Of a stretch of DNA of 64,000 bases, positions 30,655 through 40,243 are shown one piece after another. Below the pieces are notes generated by a model, which saw only the letters and a list, made by a program, of their open reading frames with translations, was not told the DNA's origin and did not search any database. Origin of the DNA: Trichomonas vaginalis G3 (lineage: Eukaryota; Parabasalia; Trichomonadida; Trichomonadidae); NCBI RefSeq assembly GCF_026262505.1, contig NC_067206.1:16636641-16700640 (forward strand). Direction: 5' to 3'. Position 1 is the stretch's first letter, and every line of letters begins with the position of its first letter. The position numbers and the translations under genes are program-made.

Positions 30655-30860
30655 TGAGTACATGTATGCAGGGTGCTATGGAAAGACCCTGCATATATGC
30701 ACTCAGATCGGAAACTTTGTTCACGATGTCACATCGTGGAACAAAAGTGGCCAATATTCCCGATCTGAGTACATGTATGCAGGGTACCATGGAAAGACCC
30801 TGCATATATGCACTCAGATCGGAAACTTTGTTCACGATGTCACATTGCGGAACAAAAGTG
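30655..30860. repeat. Second duplicated hairpin pair, period about 112 bp
   Basis: A stem CTGAGTACATGTATGCAGGG with a complement containing CCCTGCATATATGCACTCAG is followed by a stem CTTTGTTCACGATG with its complement; the unit is present twice, with few differences. Confidence 0.8.
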
Positions 30861-31493
30861 AGAGCAAACCGAACATTTTAACCACATTATAAGTTTATGT
30901 AAGGATAAAAATATAAATTCCCTGTCCTTGCACAAACTGTTGCTCGCTACGAAGTTTTGCTTTGTGATTGCGCGTGCAGAATCATTTTAAGCACATTTCA
31001 ATAGCACAGAGCACATATAATATATGAATAAAACAATTTTATAACCTCATAATATAAAAATAAATGTTTTGAGTTCGCCATAAATTATGCATTCCCATTA
31101 TTTTGGATCTATATACTTATTCCTAATAATATATATTATAACACATATAGTACCCCTCATATCTACTGTGATAATATAAAAAAACGATTTCTGTGTTAAG
31201 ATATAATTTATCTCACATATCAAACTATGGATTTAACCTATAATAACACAAGAAACATATAATATATACATATGTCTATATGCGCACATGACAATTAGGC
31301 CTATATTAGATAATTTTTCGTTCACATTAATCTTATATATCTGACCAAAAACTCAGATTTGCCTGAGAGTTACTGAGGATAATCTCATATGTACCCTCTA
31401 TCTTCCTGCTTAACCCTAGGCTCTAAGTCTTTCATTTTTATATGTATGCTGAACCTCTGGTATTCAATTTTTCCCAACGGTTCAGAACGATAC

Positions 31494-31504
31494 GTACTTT
31501 TCGA
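31494..31504. repeat. Target-site duplication GTACTTTTCGA, right copy
   Basis: Exact match to 28263-28273. Confidence 0.8.
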
Positions 31505-32037
31505 CAATTTGACGGTCTGATGCAATTACTTGATTTTGCTGCAAGACCAGTGGATCTTTTCCATTCCGCATAAAAATTGCGGTAGGATGCTTGGTGTTAA
31601 TTCCAACATAGTCTTTGTCTGCCAGAACTGGTAATATAACTTTTTGGACTCCTCGTTTTACTGTGAGAAATTCTGTTGCACCAGAGACATCAAAAAACTT
31701 CTTATCTTGACTGCATTCAAGGCAACCGGATTGGTTTCTGTTGACCGAAGCAAGCCCTTGAATTCAAGATACATAATTGCGCACGGTATACTGCCAGCAC
31801 ATCCCAGCTGGATATCTAGTCGACTCCTGAATGATAATAACGATCTCAGTATTGCATTCCTACTTGAATTTCATCGTCCTTACAATCCTGCAACGGATCG
31901 CTACAATTGCATTGGCATGATGCAATATCTTTTGCATCTTCAATGCTGGGGCAGGGTACTTTGCAATGTTTTGATTCTTTTAACTGATTACGGCGGATTA
32001 TATTGTCGAATCCGCCTTTTGTAGTGTTTTCTAACAA
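31505..32037 (-). pseudogene. Upstream part of interrupted host-like gene
   Basis: On the minus strand, the 280 bases next to the element read as an open, protein-like sequence: GCLECSQDKKFFDVSGATEF, then LTVKRGVQKVILPVLADKDY, then IFMRNGKDPLVLQQ and IASDRQIVEKY up to the junction. Farther upstream another frame holds a Cys-rich stretch (SCQCNCSDPLQDC). I do not recognise the family. It may be the N-terminal part of the same gene as the ubiquitin-protease relic on the other side of the element, but the frames do not line up simply, so decay predates or followed the insertion. Confidence 0.45.
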
Positions 32038-32049
32038 TTGTTAAACCTT

Positions 32050-32526
32050 CTAAATATGTATCAATTTTTTTTCATTAAATAATTGTTTAAACGATAAATA
32101 TAAAGTTTTCTTCATTAATGTATCAATATCAAAACATAGAATACTACCTGAATATAATAGTTTAGCTAATAATGTATTCCAATCTTTGTATTCAGCTTTG
32201 GATAAAATTTCACGGACAAATTCTCTTTTATCATCTGCTATCTTTTGATTAATTTTAATGTTAATTTCATCTTTTAACTTCTGTAAAATCATTTTAGTTT
32301 CATGAATGTGATTTAATCTGTCAGCATAATTATCTTAATTATTTGTGATGATTTTACATTTTGGAAATAGTGTATGTAATAAATATGAAATATATAAAGA
32401 ATCACCAAACAAATCAACAAAGACTATATTATCATTTTTATCGATTTGATTCAGAATTTCTAAAAGTCCTTTTCTAATTTTAGATTTATTATCTATGAAC
32501 TGTAACGATAGTTTCGTGAATTCCAT
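32050..32526 (-). pseudogene. D12-type DNA adenine methyltransferase relic
   Basis: The readable part has VFVDLFGDSLYISYLL, resembling the FVDLFxGSG SAM-binding motif of D12-class N6-adenine methyltransferases, then PKCKIITNN in the place of the next strand, then a helical region typical of the domain after that strand. The DPPY catalytic motif is not seen, so only the N-terminal half is present. Such genes occur in phages, viruses and mobile elements of protists, so this may be a captured element gene. The piece is broken, about once, and ends at the boundary of the neighbouring transposon. Confidence 0.5.
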
Positions 32527-32741
32527 TTAGAGTGGGGGACAAACTCGCCCATTGTCACTTTTTCATTAACCTTAAACTTGTAATTTTCATTATTTTTAAT
32601 TAACCTTATTTCTTTCCCAATTCCTGATTTATTTTATTCACTTACTATTAAAAGTCACATTTTAATAAAATATAATAATTTATTTATAGCATTTTTTACT
32701 ATACTGTAATAAAAAATTAATTATAATAAATTAAATGTTTA

Positions 32742-33110
32742 TTAAATCAAATGTTTTCTTTGCAATAATATTTTTAATGTTGAGTAAACAATGTTGGGAT
32801 CAAGTGTATCATTTTTCAGACCTTTCTGAACAGCTTCAAGCATACTGATGCATTCGACTTTTTTAAATTGTGTCATTTCTTCGAAATCTATTGTGACTTT
32901 TTTGATAACTTTAACACTTCTCTCTGAATCCAGACCTTTAATTTGCAACTTAATCAGGAATGAAGGAACAACACTGGAATATAACTCGATGACAATTTCA
33001 TCGAGTCGAAGATTTGGTTGTACACCACTTGTATGTGCCGGATACCATTGTGTCAAATTTTTTCTGAAATTAACTTTAAAAGTACTAAGTAAGATCATGA
33101 GATATAGCAA
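32742..33110 (-). pseudogene. Captured host-like gene fragment
   Basis: The product, 122 residues, has a natural-looking globular sequence: HTSGVQPNLRLDEIVIELYS, VVPSFLIKLQIKGLD, then a charged helix and EAVQKGLKNDTLDPNIVYST. I do not recognise the family. The first 37 codons lie inside the first unit of the adjoining tandem array, so the array was made by repeating the 5' part of this fragment. It lies inside an element with GTGACA-type ends and is probably a captured piece of a cellular gene. Confidence 0.45.
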
Positions 33111-34429
33111 TATATGTTTAAACTAACTTATATTTTGGTTGTACACCACTTGTATGTGCCGGATACCATTGTGTCAAATTTTTTCTGAAATTAACTTTAA
33201 AAGTACTAAGTAAGATCATGAGATATAGCAATATATGTTTAAACTAACTTATATTTTGGTTGTACACCACTTGTATGTGCCGGATACCATTGTGTCAAAT
33301 TTTTTCTGAAATTAACTTTAAAAGTACTAAGTAAGATCATGAGATATAGCAATATATGTTTAAACTAACTTATATTTTGGTTGTACACCACTTGTATGTG
33401 CCGGATACCATTGTGTCAAATTTTTTCTGAAATTAACTTTAAAAGTACTAAGTAAGATCATGAGATATAGCAATATATGTTTAAACTAACTTATATTTTG
33501 GTTGTACACCACTTGTATGTGCCGGATACCATTGTGTCAAATTTTTTTCTGAAATTAACTTTAAAAGTACTAAGTAAGATCATGAGATATAGCAATATAT
33601 GTTTAAACTAACTTATATTTTGGTTGTACACCACTTGTATGTGCCGGATACCATTGTGTCAAATTTTTTTCTGAAATTAACTTAAAAGTACTAAGTAAGA
33701 TCATGAGATATAGCAATATATGTTTAAACTAACTTATATTTTGGTTGTACACCACTTGTATGTGCCGGATACCATTGTGTCAAATTTTTTCTGAAATTAA
33801 CTTTAAAAGTACTAAGTAAGATCATGAGATATAGCAATATATGTTTAAACTAACTTATATTTTGGTTGTACACCACTTGTATGTGCCGGATACCATTGTG
33901 TCAAATTTTTTCTGAAATTAACTTTAAAAGTACTAAGTAAGATCATGAGATATAGCAATATATGTTTAAACTAACTTATATTTTGGTTGTACACCACTTG
34001 TATGTGCCGGATACCATTGTGTCAAATTTTTTCTGAAATTAACTTTAAAAGTACTAAGTAAGATCATGAGATATAGCAATATATGTTTAAACTAACTTAT
34101 ATTTTGGTTGTACACCACTTGTATGTGCCGGATACCATTGTGTCAAATTTTTTCTGAAATTAACTTTAAAAGTACTAAGTAAGATCATGAGATATAGCAA
34201 TATATGTTTAAACTAACTTATATTTTGGTTGTACACCACTTGTATGTGCCGGATACCATTGTGTCAAATTTTTTCTGAAATTAACTTTAAAAGTACTAAG
34301 TAAGATCATGAGATATAGCAATATATGTTTAAACTAACTTATATTTTGGTTGTACACCACTTGTATGTGCCGGATACCATTGTGTCAAATTTTTTCTGAA
34401 ATTAACTTTAAAAGTACTAAGTAAGATCA
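33014..34429. repeat. 121-bp tandem array, about 11.7 copies
   Basis: TTGGTTGTACACCACTTG recurs at 33014, 33135, 33256 and onward every 121 bases to 34346. Copies are almost identical; two have an extra T and one lacks a T. The first unit overlaps the gene fragment at 32742-33110; the last stops at AAGTAAGATCAT. The near-identity means recent expansion. Confidence 0.95.
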
Positions 34430-34599
34430 TTTATTTTTGCATAATATAATGCCAATATGGTTTCTTTTGATTTTATTTCATTTATAAGCAAATCAGATTT
34501 ACCCAAAAACTCCACTCCATAAGCGTTCATTTGCTAAATTAAAAAGTGACAATGGGCTAGTCTGTCCCTTTCTCATTCCATTTATAATGAAAATAAAAA

Positions 34600-34690
34600 A
34601 TTAAATTATTCAGGTTATCATAATTACTTTTAACATTTGTATTTGCAGTATATATTTCTTCCATGAAATTTTTACCATTAACTTGAAGAC
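34600..34690 (-). pseudogene. Short gene fragment shared with 48170-48235
   Basis: The minus strand codes QVNGKNFMEEIYTANTNV, the same as in the longer fragment near 48170-48420. Both copies were carried into AT-rich transposon DNA. The fragment is cut by the element starting at 34691. It could derive from a Maverick fibre-type gene, but that is uncertain. Confidence 0.4.
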
Positions 34691-35056
34691 TGTCATAAGA
34701 CGAAATGGTGGAAGTGAGGTGAAGCCAAAAGTGACATATATTTGGCCGGCTAAATTCCCCTATAGTTTACATGTCAAAATTACAATAAATTAATTATTTT
34801 GCTTAGCAATTAGCTATGTATTAAAACTAAAATTATTACTATTCAATTCTTTACATTCAAATATTAAACAATTCAAATTTAATAACAAAGATATTACAAT
34901 AAATAAAAAAATGATTAAAAATGTCCCTGAAAATTTTCTGAAAGCTATCTCGTGTTTAGGTCTCAATTTTTTTTAGAAATAGAAAAAGATTGGATTTAAC
35001 TTTCAAACATTATATATAGTTTTGTATATGGAAGCCTTTAAATACAAGTTAATGAT

Positions 35057-35206
35057 ATGGAGTTGTATTGCGAGGAAGAGGGAATCAAAGAAATTGACGA
35101 AGTTCCAGAATTTTATTCAACAATTCTTAATCAATTAAAAAAAACTATACCGAAACTTATCTTACCATCCAAATCAAATCACATTACATACGGAATAAAC
35201 ATTTAA
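35057..35206 (+). CDS. Short open frame, 49 codons, in palindrome arm
   Basis: Begins MELYCEEEGIKEIDEVPEF and continues with a Leu/Lys-rich stretch to a stop at 35204. Most of it is duplicated on the minus strand in the other arm (near 36110-36206) with a different N-terminus. It looks like the end of a captured gene. Function unknown. Confidence 0.3.
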   Translation: MELYCEEEGIKEIDEVPEFYSTILNQLKKTIPKLILPSKSNHITYGINI

Positions 35207-35337
35207 TCTTTTACCATTAAAATTATATTTATACGTTATTTAATTTTTTTACGTCTAAGTTGAATAGGATAATAGCCGAAGATATAAAGTAACTATAGTT
35301 TACAAGCTAAGGAACAAATCAGCATTGAAACTAAAAA
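35076..35337 (+). repeat. Palindrome arm, left
   Basis: About 262 bases that recur essentially perfectly in inverse orientation at 35943-36206, with 600 bases of AT-rich DNA between. Confidence 0.9.
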
Positions 35338-35557
35338 ATGCTGAAATATTATAATAAATTGAAGAAATACTGTGATAGAATACCTAGTTATACTAGATAC
35401 TATTATAATATGAATTCATTTGTATTGAATATCGATAATAAAAAATCGATGAAATATTAAAATGAGAATAAATTAATAATGAGATTATAAATTAGAATTA
35501 TTTCTCTTTTATTTAAAATAAAAACTTAGTTCTATTTAAATTCGATAAAGAAGTACG

Positions 35558-35699
35558 AAAAAGTTGTATTATACGTATGATGTTGCCCGATGTTTGGTAA
35601 CACTATTGTAGAATATAAGCATATATGATAGAAAAGCAATATGCTTAATATCGAGTAATTCTAATTTTTTACGAAATTATTCAAATACGTTATTTTTTA
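35558..35699 (+). repeat. 142-bp direct repeat, copy 1
   Basis: AAAAAGTTGTATTATACGTA onward is repeated at 35811-35952, identical over about 142 bases as far as I can see, 253 bases apart. Copy 2 abuts the right palindrome arm. Confidence 0.9.
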
Positions 35700-35810
35700 A
35701 AATGAAAAGATAAGCATACCATTATGCAGTAGTTTGCGCACATATACTATGCTGATGAAAGTTGGTCTCTAATTCGAAACTTGAGTCTGTCAAATTGACG
35801 TTCAAGTATT

Positions 35811-35952
35811 AAAAAGTTGTATTATACGTATGATGTTGCCCGATGTTTGGTAACACTATTGTAGAATATAAGCATATATGATAGAAAAGCAATATGCTTA
35901 ATATCGAGTAATTCTAATTTTTTACGAAATTATTCAAATACGTTATTTTTTA
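35811..35952 (+). repeat. 142-bp direct repeat, copy 2
   Basis: Second copy of the repeat at 35558-35699; it runs into the right palindrome arm at TTATTTTTTAGTTTC, suggesting template switching during formation of the palindrome. Confidence 0.9.
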
Positions 35953-36206
35953 GTTTCAATGCTGATTTGTTCCTTAGCTTGTAAACTATAGTTACTTTAT
36001 ATCTTCGGCTATTATCCTATTCAACTTAGACGTAAAAAAATTAAATAACGTATAAATATAATTTTAATGGTAAAAGATTAAATGTTTATTCCGTATGTAA
36101 TGTGATTTGATTTGGATGGTAAGATAAGTTTCGGTATAGTTTTTTTTAATTGATTAAGAATTGTTGAATAAAATTCTGGAACTTCGTCAATTTCTTTGAT
36201 TCCTTC
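35943..36206 (-). repeat. Palindrome arm, right
   Basis: Inverse copy of 35076-35337. Confidence 0.9.
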
Positions 36207-36596
36207 TTGAAGCGTTGAAATTTCTTATTGACTCTCTTTTTATAACTTTTGAAAGAAACCGTAAAAATTGTGAAACATGCTTTTTAATAAAAAACAATTT
36301 TGATGAAAACCATAAATTAATTTAAAATTGAAATAAATTTTTGAAATCTATGACATTGAATAAAAAAATTTATAGTGTAGATATTGATATAGATATAGAT
36401 GTTAATTTTAATATGATATTTGATAAAATTTTTTATCAAAACATACTGATAATAGGTTGACATGTAATATGATATTTTGTCTTGTAAATATATTTGGTCG
36501 GCAAAATAACCTAATTACTCTTATTTTGAGTTCACTTCCACCATTTCGTCTTATGATAAGACCATCAGGAAAGGAGTATATAAGAATTTTCCGAAA

Positions 36597-36652
36597 AAGT
36601 GACACCCAAAAAGTGACACTTCAATAGGGGGTAACACTTAAAAAGTGACAAT
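36597..36652. repeat. Cluster of AAAAAGTGACA words
   Basis: Three AAAAAGTGACA words within about 55 bases, preceded by AGAATTTTCCGAAAAAG. This word marks ends of several elements in the window; three together suggest nested insertions at one end sequence. Confidence 0.6.
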
Positions 36653-36685
36653 TTAAAATTCACAATAAATAAAAATAATAATTTT

Positions 36686-37030
36686 TTAGTCTATTAAATT
36701 ATTCTTTTCTTTGAAATCCTCCAAAAATTCTTCGAAATGTTCTAAAATATAATCTGGAGAATTATAACAAAATTCATTAATTTCTAACATATACATATCT
36801 AACAATTCATTTGGAATTTCAAACGATCTTAAATATGTAATTGAATTTTGTATCTTCTCATTTATTTGAGAAAGTTTTTCTTCAGCATTTTCCAATAAAA
36901 ATCTTAATGGATTCAAATTGGCTTCTTGATTCTGAACAAAATTTAATACTTGGTATAAACGTGATTGAACTTCTCTTTGAGAAAAAAACATAGCACACAT
37001 TTGCACACATTTTGACACTTTTTCTGACAA
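36686..37030 (-). CDS. Unknown 114-residue protein next to MULE arm
   Basis: A Gln/Glu/Asn-rich, helical product (SQREVQSRLYQVLNFVQNQE, then acidic helices to the end). Its first 13 codons lie within the left MULE arm, so the arm supplies its start, while the equivalent place in the right arm abuts the transposase stop codon. It may be a captured gene piece now led by arm sequence. Function unknown. Confidence 0.35.
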   Translation of the reverse strand: MSEKVSKCVQMCAMFFSQREVQSRLYQVLNFVQNQEANLNPLRFLLENAEEKLSQINEKIQNSITYLRSFEIPNELLDMYMLEINEFCYNSPDYILEHFEEFLEDFKEKNNLID

Positions 37031-37638
37031 GCATCATTCAAATTTGAAGAAAAACCTCTAAATTTCATTCAAATTTCTGTCAAAATGTGTGCAAAATTGA
37101 AATAGGCACACATTTTGACATACGATTATTTATATACGTTATTTTAATGGTTTCAGAGAAATCTTCGTTACACATTATTGAAGATTACTCAATATTTAAG
37201 TGAATGACTCACTACCACCTGTTTAGAAAAATGGTAGCATAAAATCCAAATGTCACATATATTATTTCTTATTTCATACAAATAAACTTACAATTATAAC
37301 CTCAACTTGTTTGCAAAGCAGAAACTCAATATAAGCAATCGATCAGTAGTGTATTTAAAAGTCGAATTTAAATTTAAAAATTTATAATCTTATTTCGGAA
37401 CCAAATAGTATAAATTTAGGACAAAAAGCTACGTGGTGTTGATAACAACTATTAAAATTCAAATATTACTACCATGAACAATACAATGGCTCATATTGAT
37501 AATTGATAAACGTGCATATAAATTGCATATATCATCAATGTCATTAAGTAAAATACATGTATATAAATAGATTAGAAATATTTTTCGGTTAGAATTAAAA
37601 TCTATGTAATAAAAAATAAGTTATAAAAATAAATACCG

Positions 37639-38060
37639 AATTTTTATTTGTAATATAAACTGCTACAATATGCTAGTGTATACAAATGTATTTGTCGTAT
37701 TGATTTGAAAGATCTTCAACATGGTTCAGATCTAAATTTGAAACTCGTAAAATAAAGCGAATCTTTATTTATAATATAAACTGCTACAATATGCTAGTGT
37801 GTACAAATGTATTTGTCGTATTGATTTGAAAGATCTTCAACATGGTTCAGATCTAAATTTGAAACTCGTAAAATAAAGCGAATCTTTATTTATAATATAA
37901 ACTGCTACAATATGCTAGTGTGTACAAATGTATTTGTCGTATTGATTTGAAAGATCTTCAACATGGTTCAGATCTAAATTTGAAACTCGTAAAATAAAGC
38001 GAATCTTTATTTATAATATAAACTGCTACAATATGCTAGTGTGTACAAATGTGTTTGTAC
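37639..38060 (+). repeat. 121-bp tandem array, left arm, about 3.4 copies
   Basis: TGCTACAATATGCTAGTG at 37661, 37782, 37903 and 38024, exactly 121 bases apart. The first unit is the most diverged. The right arm has about one unit fewer. Confidence 0.95.
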
Positions 38061-38429
38061 AAATGTATAACTCTTTGTCAATTGTTATGGCACCTTATAA
38101 CTTAAAAATCATTTTCATTAACAAATATAAAAAGTGACAATTAATATTTTCATTAAATGCATATTTAATTATCAAAACAATGTCGATTTAGCTTGAATGT
38201 TCATTATAAATGTGTAAGTTTAGGAAAACAAAAAATAATTAATTCTCGCAAAGAAACTTATTTTAAAAGAACCTAAACAAAAGTTCATATAATAATAAAT
38301 CTAAAAATAGATATTAATTTAAACGAAGATAATGAGAGAATGGGGATGTTGTAAAACAATGAGACTTAATGATCAAATAATTAAAATAATAAAATTAATT
38401 AAAGGAAAGCTAAAATAGTTTAATGAATT

Positions 38430-39039
38430 TTTATAGATTGATTACACAATCAATGTTTCTGTGTCAATGTACATCAATCAACATTGTTTCATTGAATTTT
38501 GTCTTTCACCAAGAAGATTCAAGAACAAAGTTTTGTAGTTTCAATAGATTGATTACACAATCAATGTTTCTGTGTCAATGTACATCAATCAACATTGCTT
38601 CATTGAATTTTGTCTTTCACCAAGAAGATTCAAGAACAAAGTTTTGTAGTTTCAATAGATTGATTACACAATCAATGTTTCTGTGTCAATGTACATCAAT
38701 CAACATTGTTTCATTGAATTTTGTCTTTCACCAAGAAGATTCAAGAACAAAGTTTTGTAGTTTCAATAGATTGATTACACAATCAATGTTTCTGTGTCAA
38801 TGTACATCAATCAACATTGCTTCATTGAATTTTGTCTTTCACCAAGAAGATTCAAGAACAAAGTTTTGTAGTTTCAATAGATTGATTACACAATCAATGT
38901 TTCTGTGTCAATGTACATCAATCAACATTGTTTCATTGAATTTTGTCTTTCACCAAGAAGATTCAAGAACAAAGTTTTGTAGTTTCAATAGATTGATTAC
39001 ACAATCAATGTTTCTGTGTCAATGTACATCAATCAACAT
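38430..39039 (+). repeat. 111-bp in-frame tandem array, left arm, 6 copies
   Basis: CAATAGATTGATTAC recurs every 111 bases (38542, 38653 and so on). The unit length is a multiple of three, so one frame stays open and codes 37-residue units (RLITQSMFLCQCTSINI and onward). Units alternate V and A at one position, so the array grew by doubling a 222-bp pair. I do not take the frame as a real gene. Confidence 0.9.
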
Positions 39040-39570
39040 CGCTATCTGCTTTAAAAATCCCTTCTGCTAATACTTCTGTGTATTTTTTACCATTGCTATC
39101 TGTCCTTATTGCAATCATTTGACCTTTTATATCACTTCTTCTAAATTCTCTTACTTGTTTTAATAAGCAATTAAGTTCATATCCATATTCTTCGATTGAA
39201 TCCATGTTCAGTATTTTCATAGCAGTATCAATGTCATTTCTGGCTGAAAACAATGCAATTTGTGAAATATCCATATCATATCCACATTTTATTAAATCCT
39301 CCAAATTTGATAGTTTAGTTGAAGAAATTATTGGATTGTCAAATAGTTTAGAGGCTTTTTTGACTCTTTTATTTCAATTGTCATATCTGAATAATGTTTA
39401 ACATAATTAAACAATTGTATCTTCTTTGAATCTTTTTGTAATATAAAAGTCTTTAGTTTAAGATGAAATACTTTGGAAGCATATAGATATAATGATAGAC
39501 AATGTATTTCTTGAGGAGTATTGACTTTTTTTAATTTTATTTCCATATTTGAGCGTGATAACCATATCAA
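39029..39570 (-). pseudogene. Captured UBA-like gene piece in MULE centre
   Basis: Minus strand, between the arms. The first part (IEIKLKKVNTPQEIH-like, KVFHLKLKTFILQKDSKKIQ) looks strand-rich and folded. The second has LEDLIKCGYDMDISQIALFS followed by ARNDIDTAMKILN, which has the spacing and residues of a UBA/ubiquitin-associated domain. A one-base shift in an A-run near 39365 separates the two readable parts. The 5' and 3' ends are lost at the arm boundaries. This is the layout of a Pack-MULE, which carries pieces of cellular genes. Confidence 0.5.
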
Positions 39571-40243
39571 AAATGAATAACCTTAATTTATAAATCTGAA
39601 TTTGATTTTAATAATAAAAATAATATATATATATATGTAATTCATGAGTTATATTTTTACACTTCATTTTACCTGAACAAATATAGCTGATATCAAATAA
39701 CAATTTAATATAGAAATTGAAATTGTTATATATGCAATGTAAATACACATAATACATATATTATAATTTATCAATGATTATTGTCTAGACCAAAATTTGT
39801 AGATGGAATTATGCAATTTCTCAATTTAAAGTCCCAGCTGTTTGTATAACAACTTCATATTGAAATTTACTAATAAACACGGTAAGTTTCATAATTTTTA
39901 TTATTATGATCTTACATTTGATTAAAATCGACGATTTTTCAATTGGAAAATAGTGCAAAGTAATAAAGAATATATTTAGCAAATTTTAAATTTTTTTCAA
40001 AAATTTTAGAATGAATCTTATAGAAGGACTAGCAAAGATTTAAAGGAAATTTGAATAAACTCATAGAATTTTTGAAAGAAGAAGGGAGATTTGAGAGGAT
40101 TTTTGGTCAGAAAAATATAGAATTAAATGAATAATTGGGTATGATAAGATAAGTGAAGGTAAAAGATAATTTTAGTAAACGAAAACGTGTAAAGTTGAAG
40201 CAAGGTAATATTTTAATCATTTAAAAAAGAAAAAGAGGAAAAC
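39571..40243. other. AT-rich DNA between captured gene and right arm
   Basis: No gene or strong repeat seen apart from a short AT dinucleotide run near 39625. Confidence 0.6.

Larger units (their letters stand above)
28274..31493. mobile_element. MULE-like non-autonomous element packed with hairpins
   Basis: The 3.2-kb element is bounded by exact 11-bp direct repeats and by inverted ends of about 47 bp: the left end contains CTGAACCGTTGGG and ATTGAATACC, and the right end has the same words in inverse orientation, with mismatches at the very tips. It carries no transposase. Its contents are three groups of hairpins separated by AT-rich DNA. The middle group (29050-30125) is strikingly GC-rich compared with everything around it. 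The duplication length and TIR style point to the Mutator superfamily, mobilised in trans. It splits a host-like gene. Confidence 0.75.
32527..34600. mobile_element. Non-autonomous element with GTGACA-type inverted ends
   Basis: Inverted ends: GGACAAACTCGCCCATTGTC then ACTTTTT at about 32530-32560, and AAAAAGTGACAATGGGC followed by TAGTCTGTCC at about 34543-34570. Inside are a host-like gene fragment (32742-33110) and a 121-bp tandem array derived from it. No transposase. The AAAAAGTGACA word is shared with many other element ends in the window. Confidence 0.5.
34691..36557. mobile_element. 1.87-kb element with 5-bp duplication AAGAC
   Basis: Inverted ends TGTCATAAGACGAAATGG plus TGGAAGTGA on the left, and their complement ending CTTATGAT on the right, are flanked by AAGAC at 34686-34690 and 36558-36562. 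The sequence at 48218-48240 is the same flanking DNA with a single AAGAC and no insertion, which proves the insertion and its ends. It contains a large palindrome and no transposase. A half-copy of the same end lies at about 63614-63640. Confidence 0.85.
36992..39039 (+). repeat. Long MULE inverted repeat, left arm (about 2.0 kb)
   Basis: Starting at TGCACACATTTGCACAC the sequence matches, in inverse orientation, the right arm ending near 42118, over almost 2 kb. Differences are mainly copy number of two internal tandem arrays. Near-identity implies recent origin or gene conversion. Confidence 0.9.

Noticed and set aside
30400-30892. Overlapping 60-78 codon frames
   Set aside because: Products of duplicated hairpins; repeated peptides match the DNA repeats only.
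31644-32024. 126-codon plus-strand frame
   Set aside because: It lies antisense to a much more protein-like minus-strand sequence (the interrupted gene) and has no motif.
33014-34429. CRISPR or centromeric satellite
   Set aside because: Continuous tandem copies without spacers, and derived from a gene piece inside an element.
35558-35952. Solo LTR or LTR pair
   Set aside because: The 142-bp direct repeat lacks TG...CA ends, flanking duplication or any internal retroelement gene.
38423-39070. 215-codon frame on the left MULE arm
   Set aside because: It is the 111-bp tandem array read in an open frame; kept as a repeat, not as a gene.
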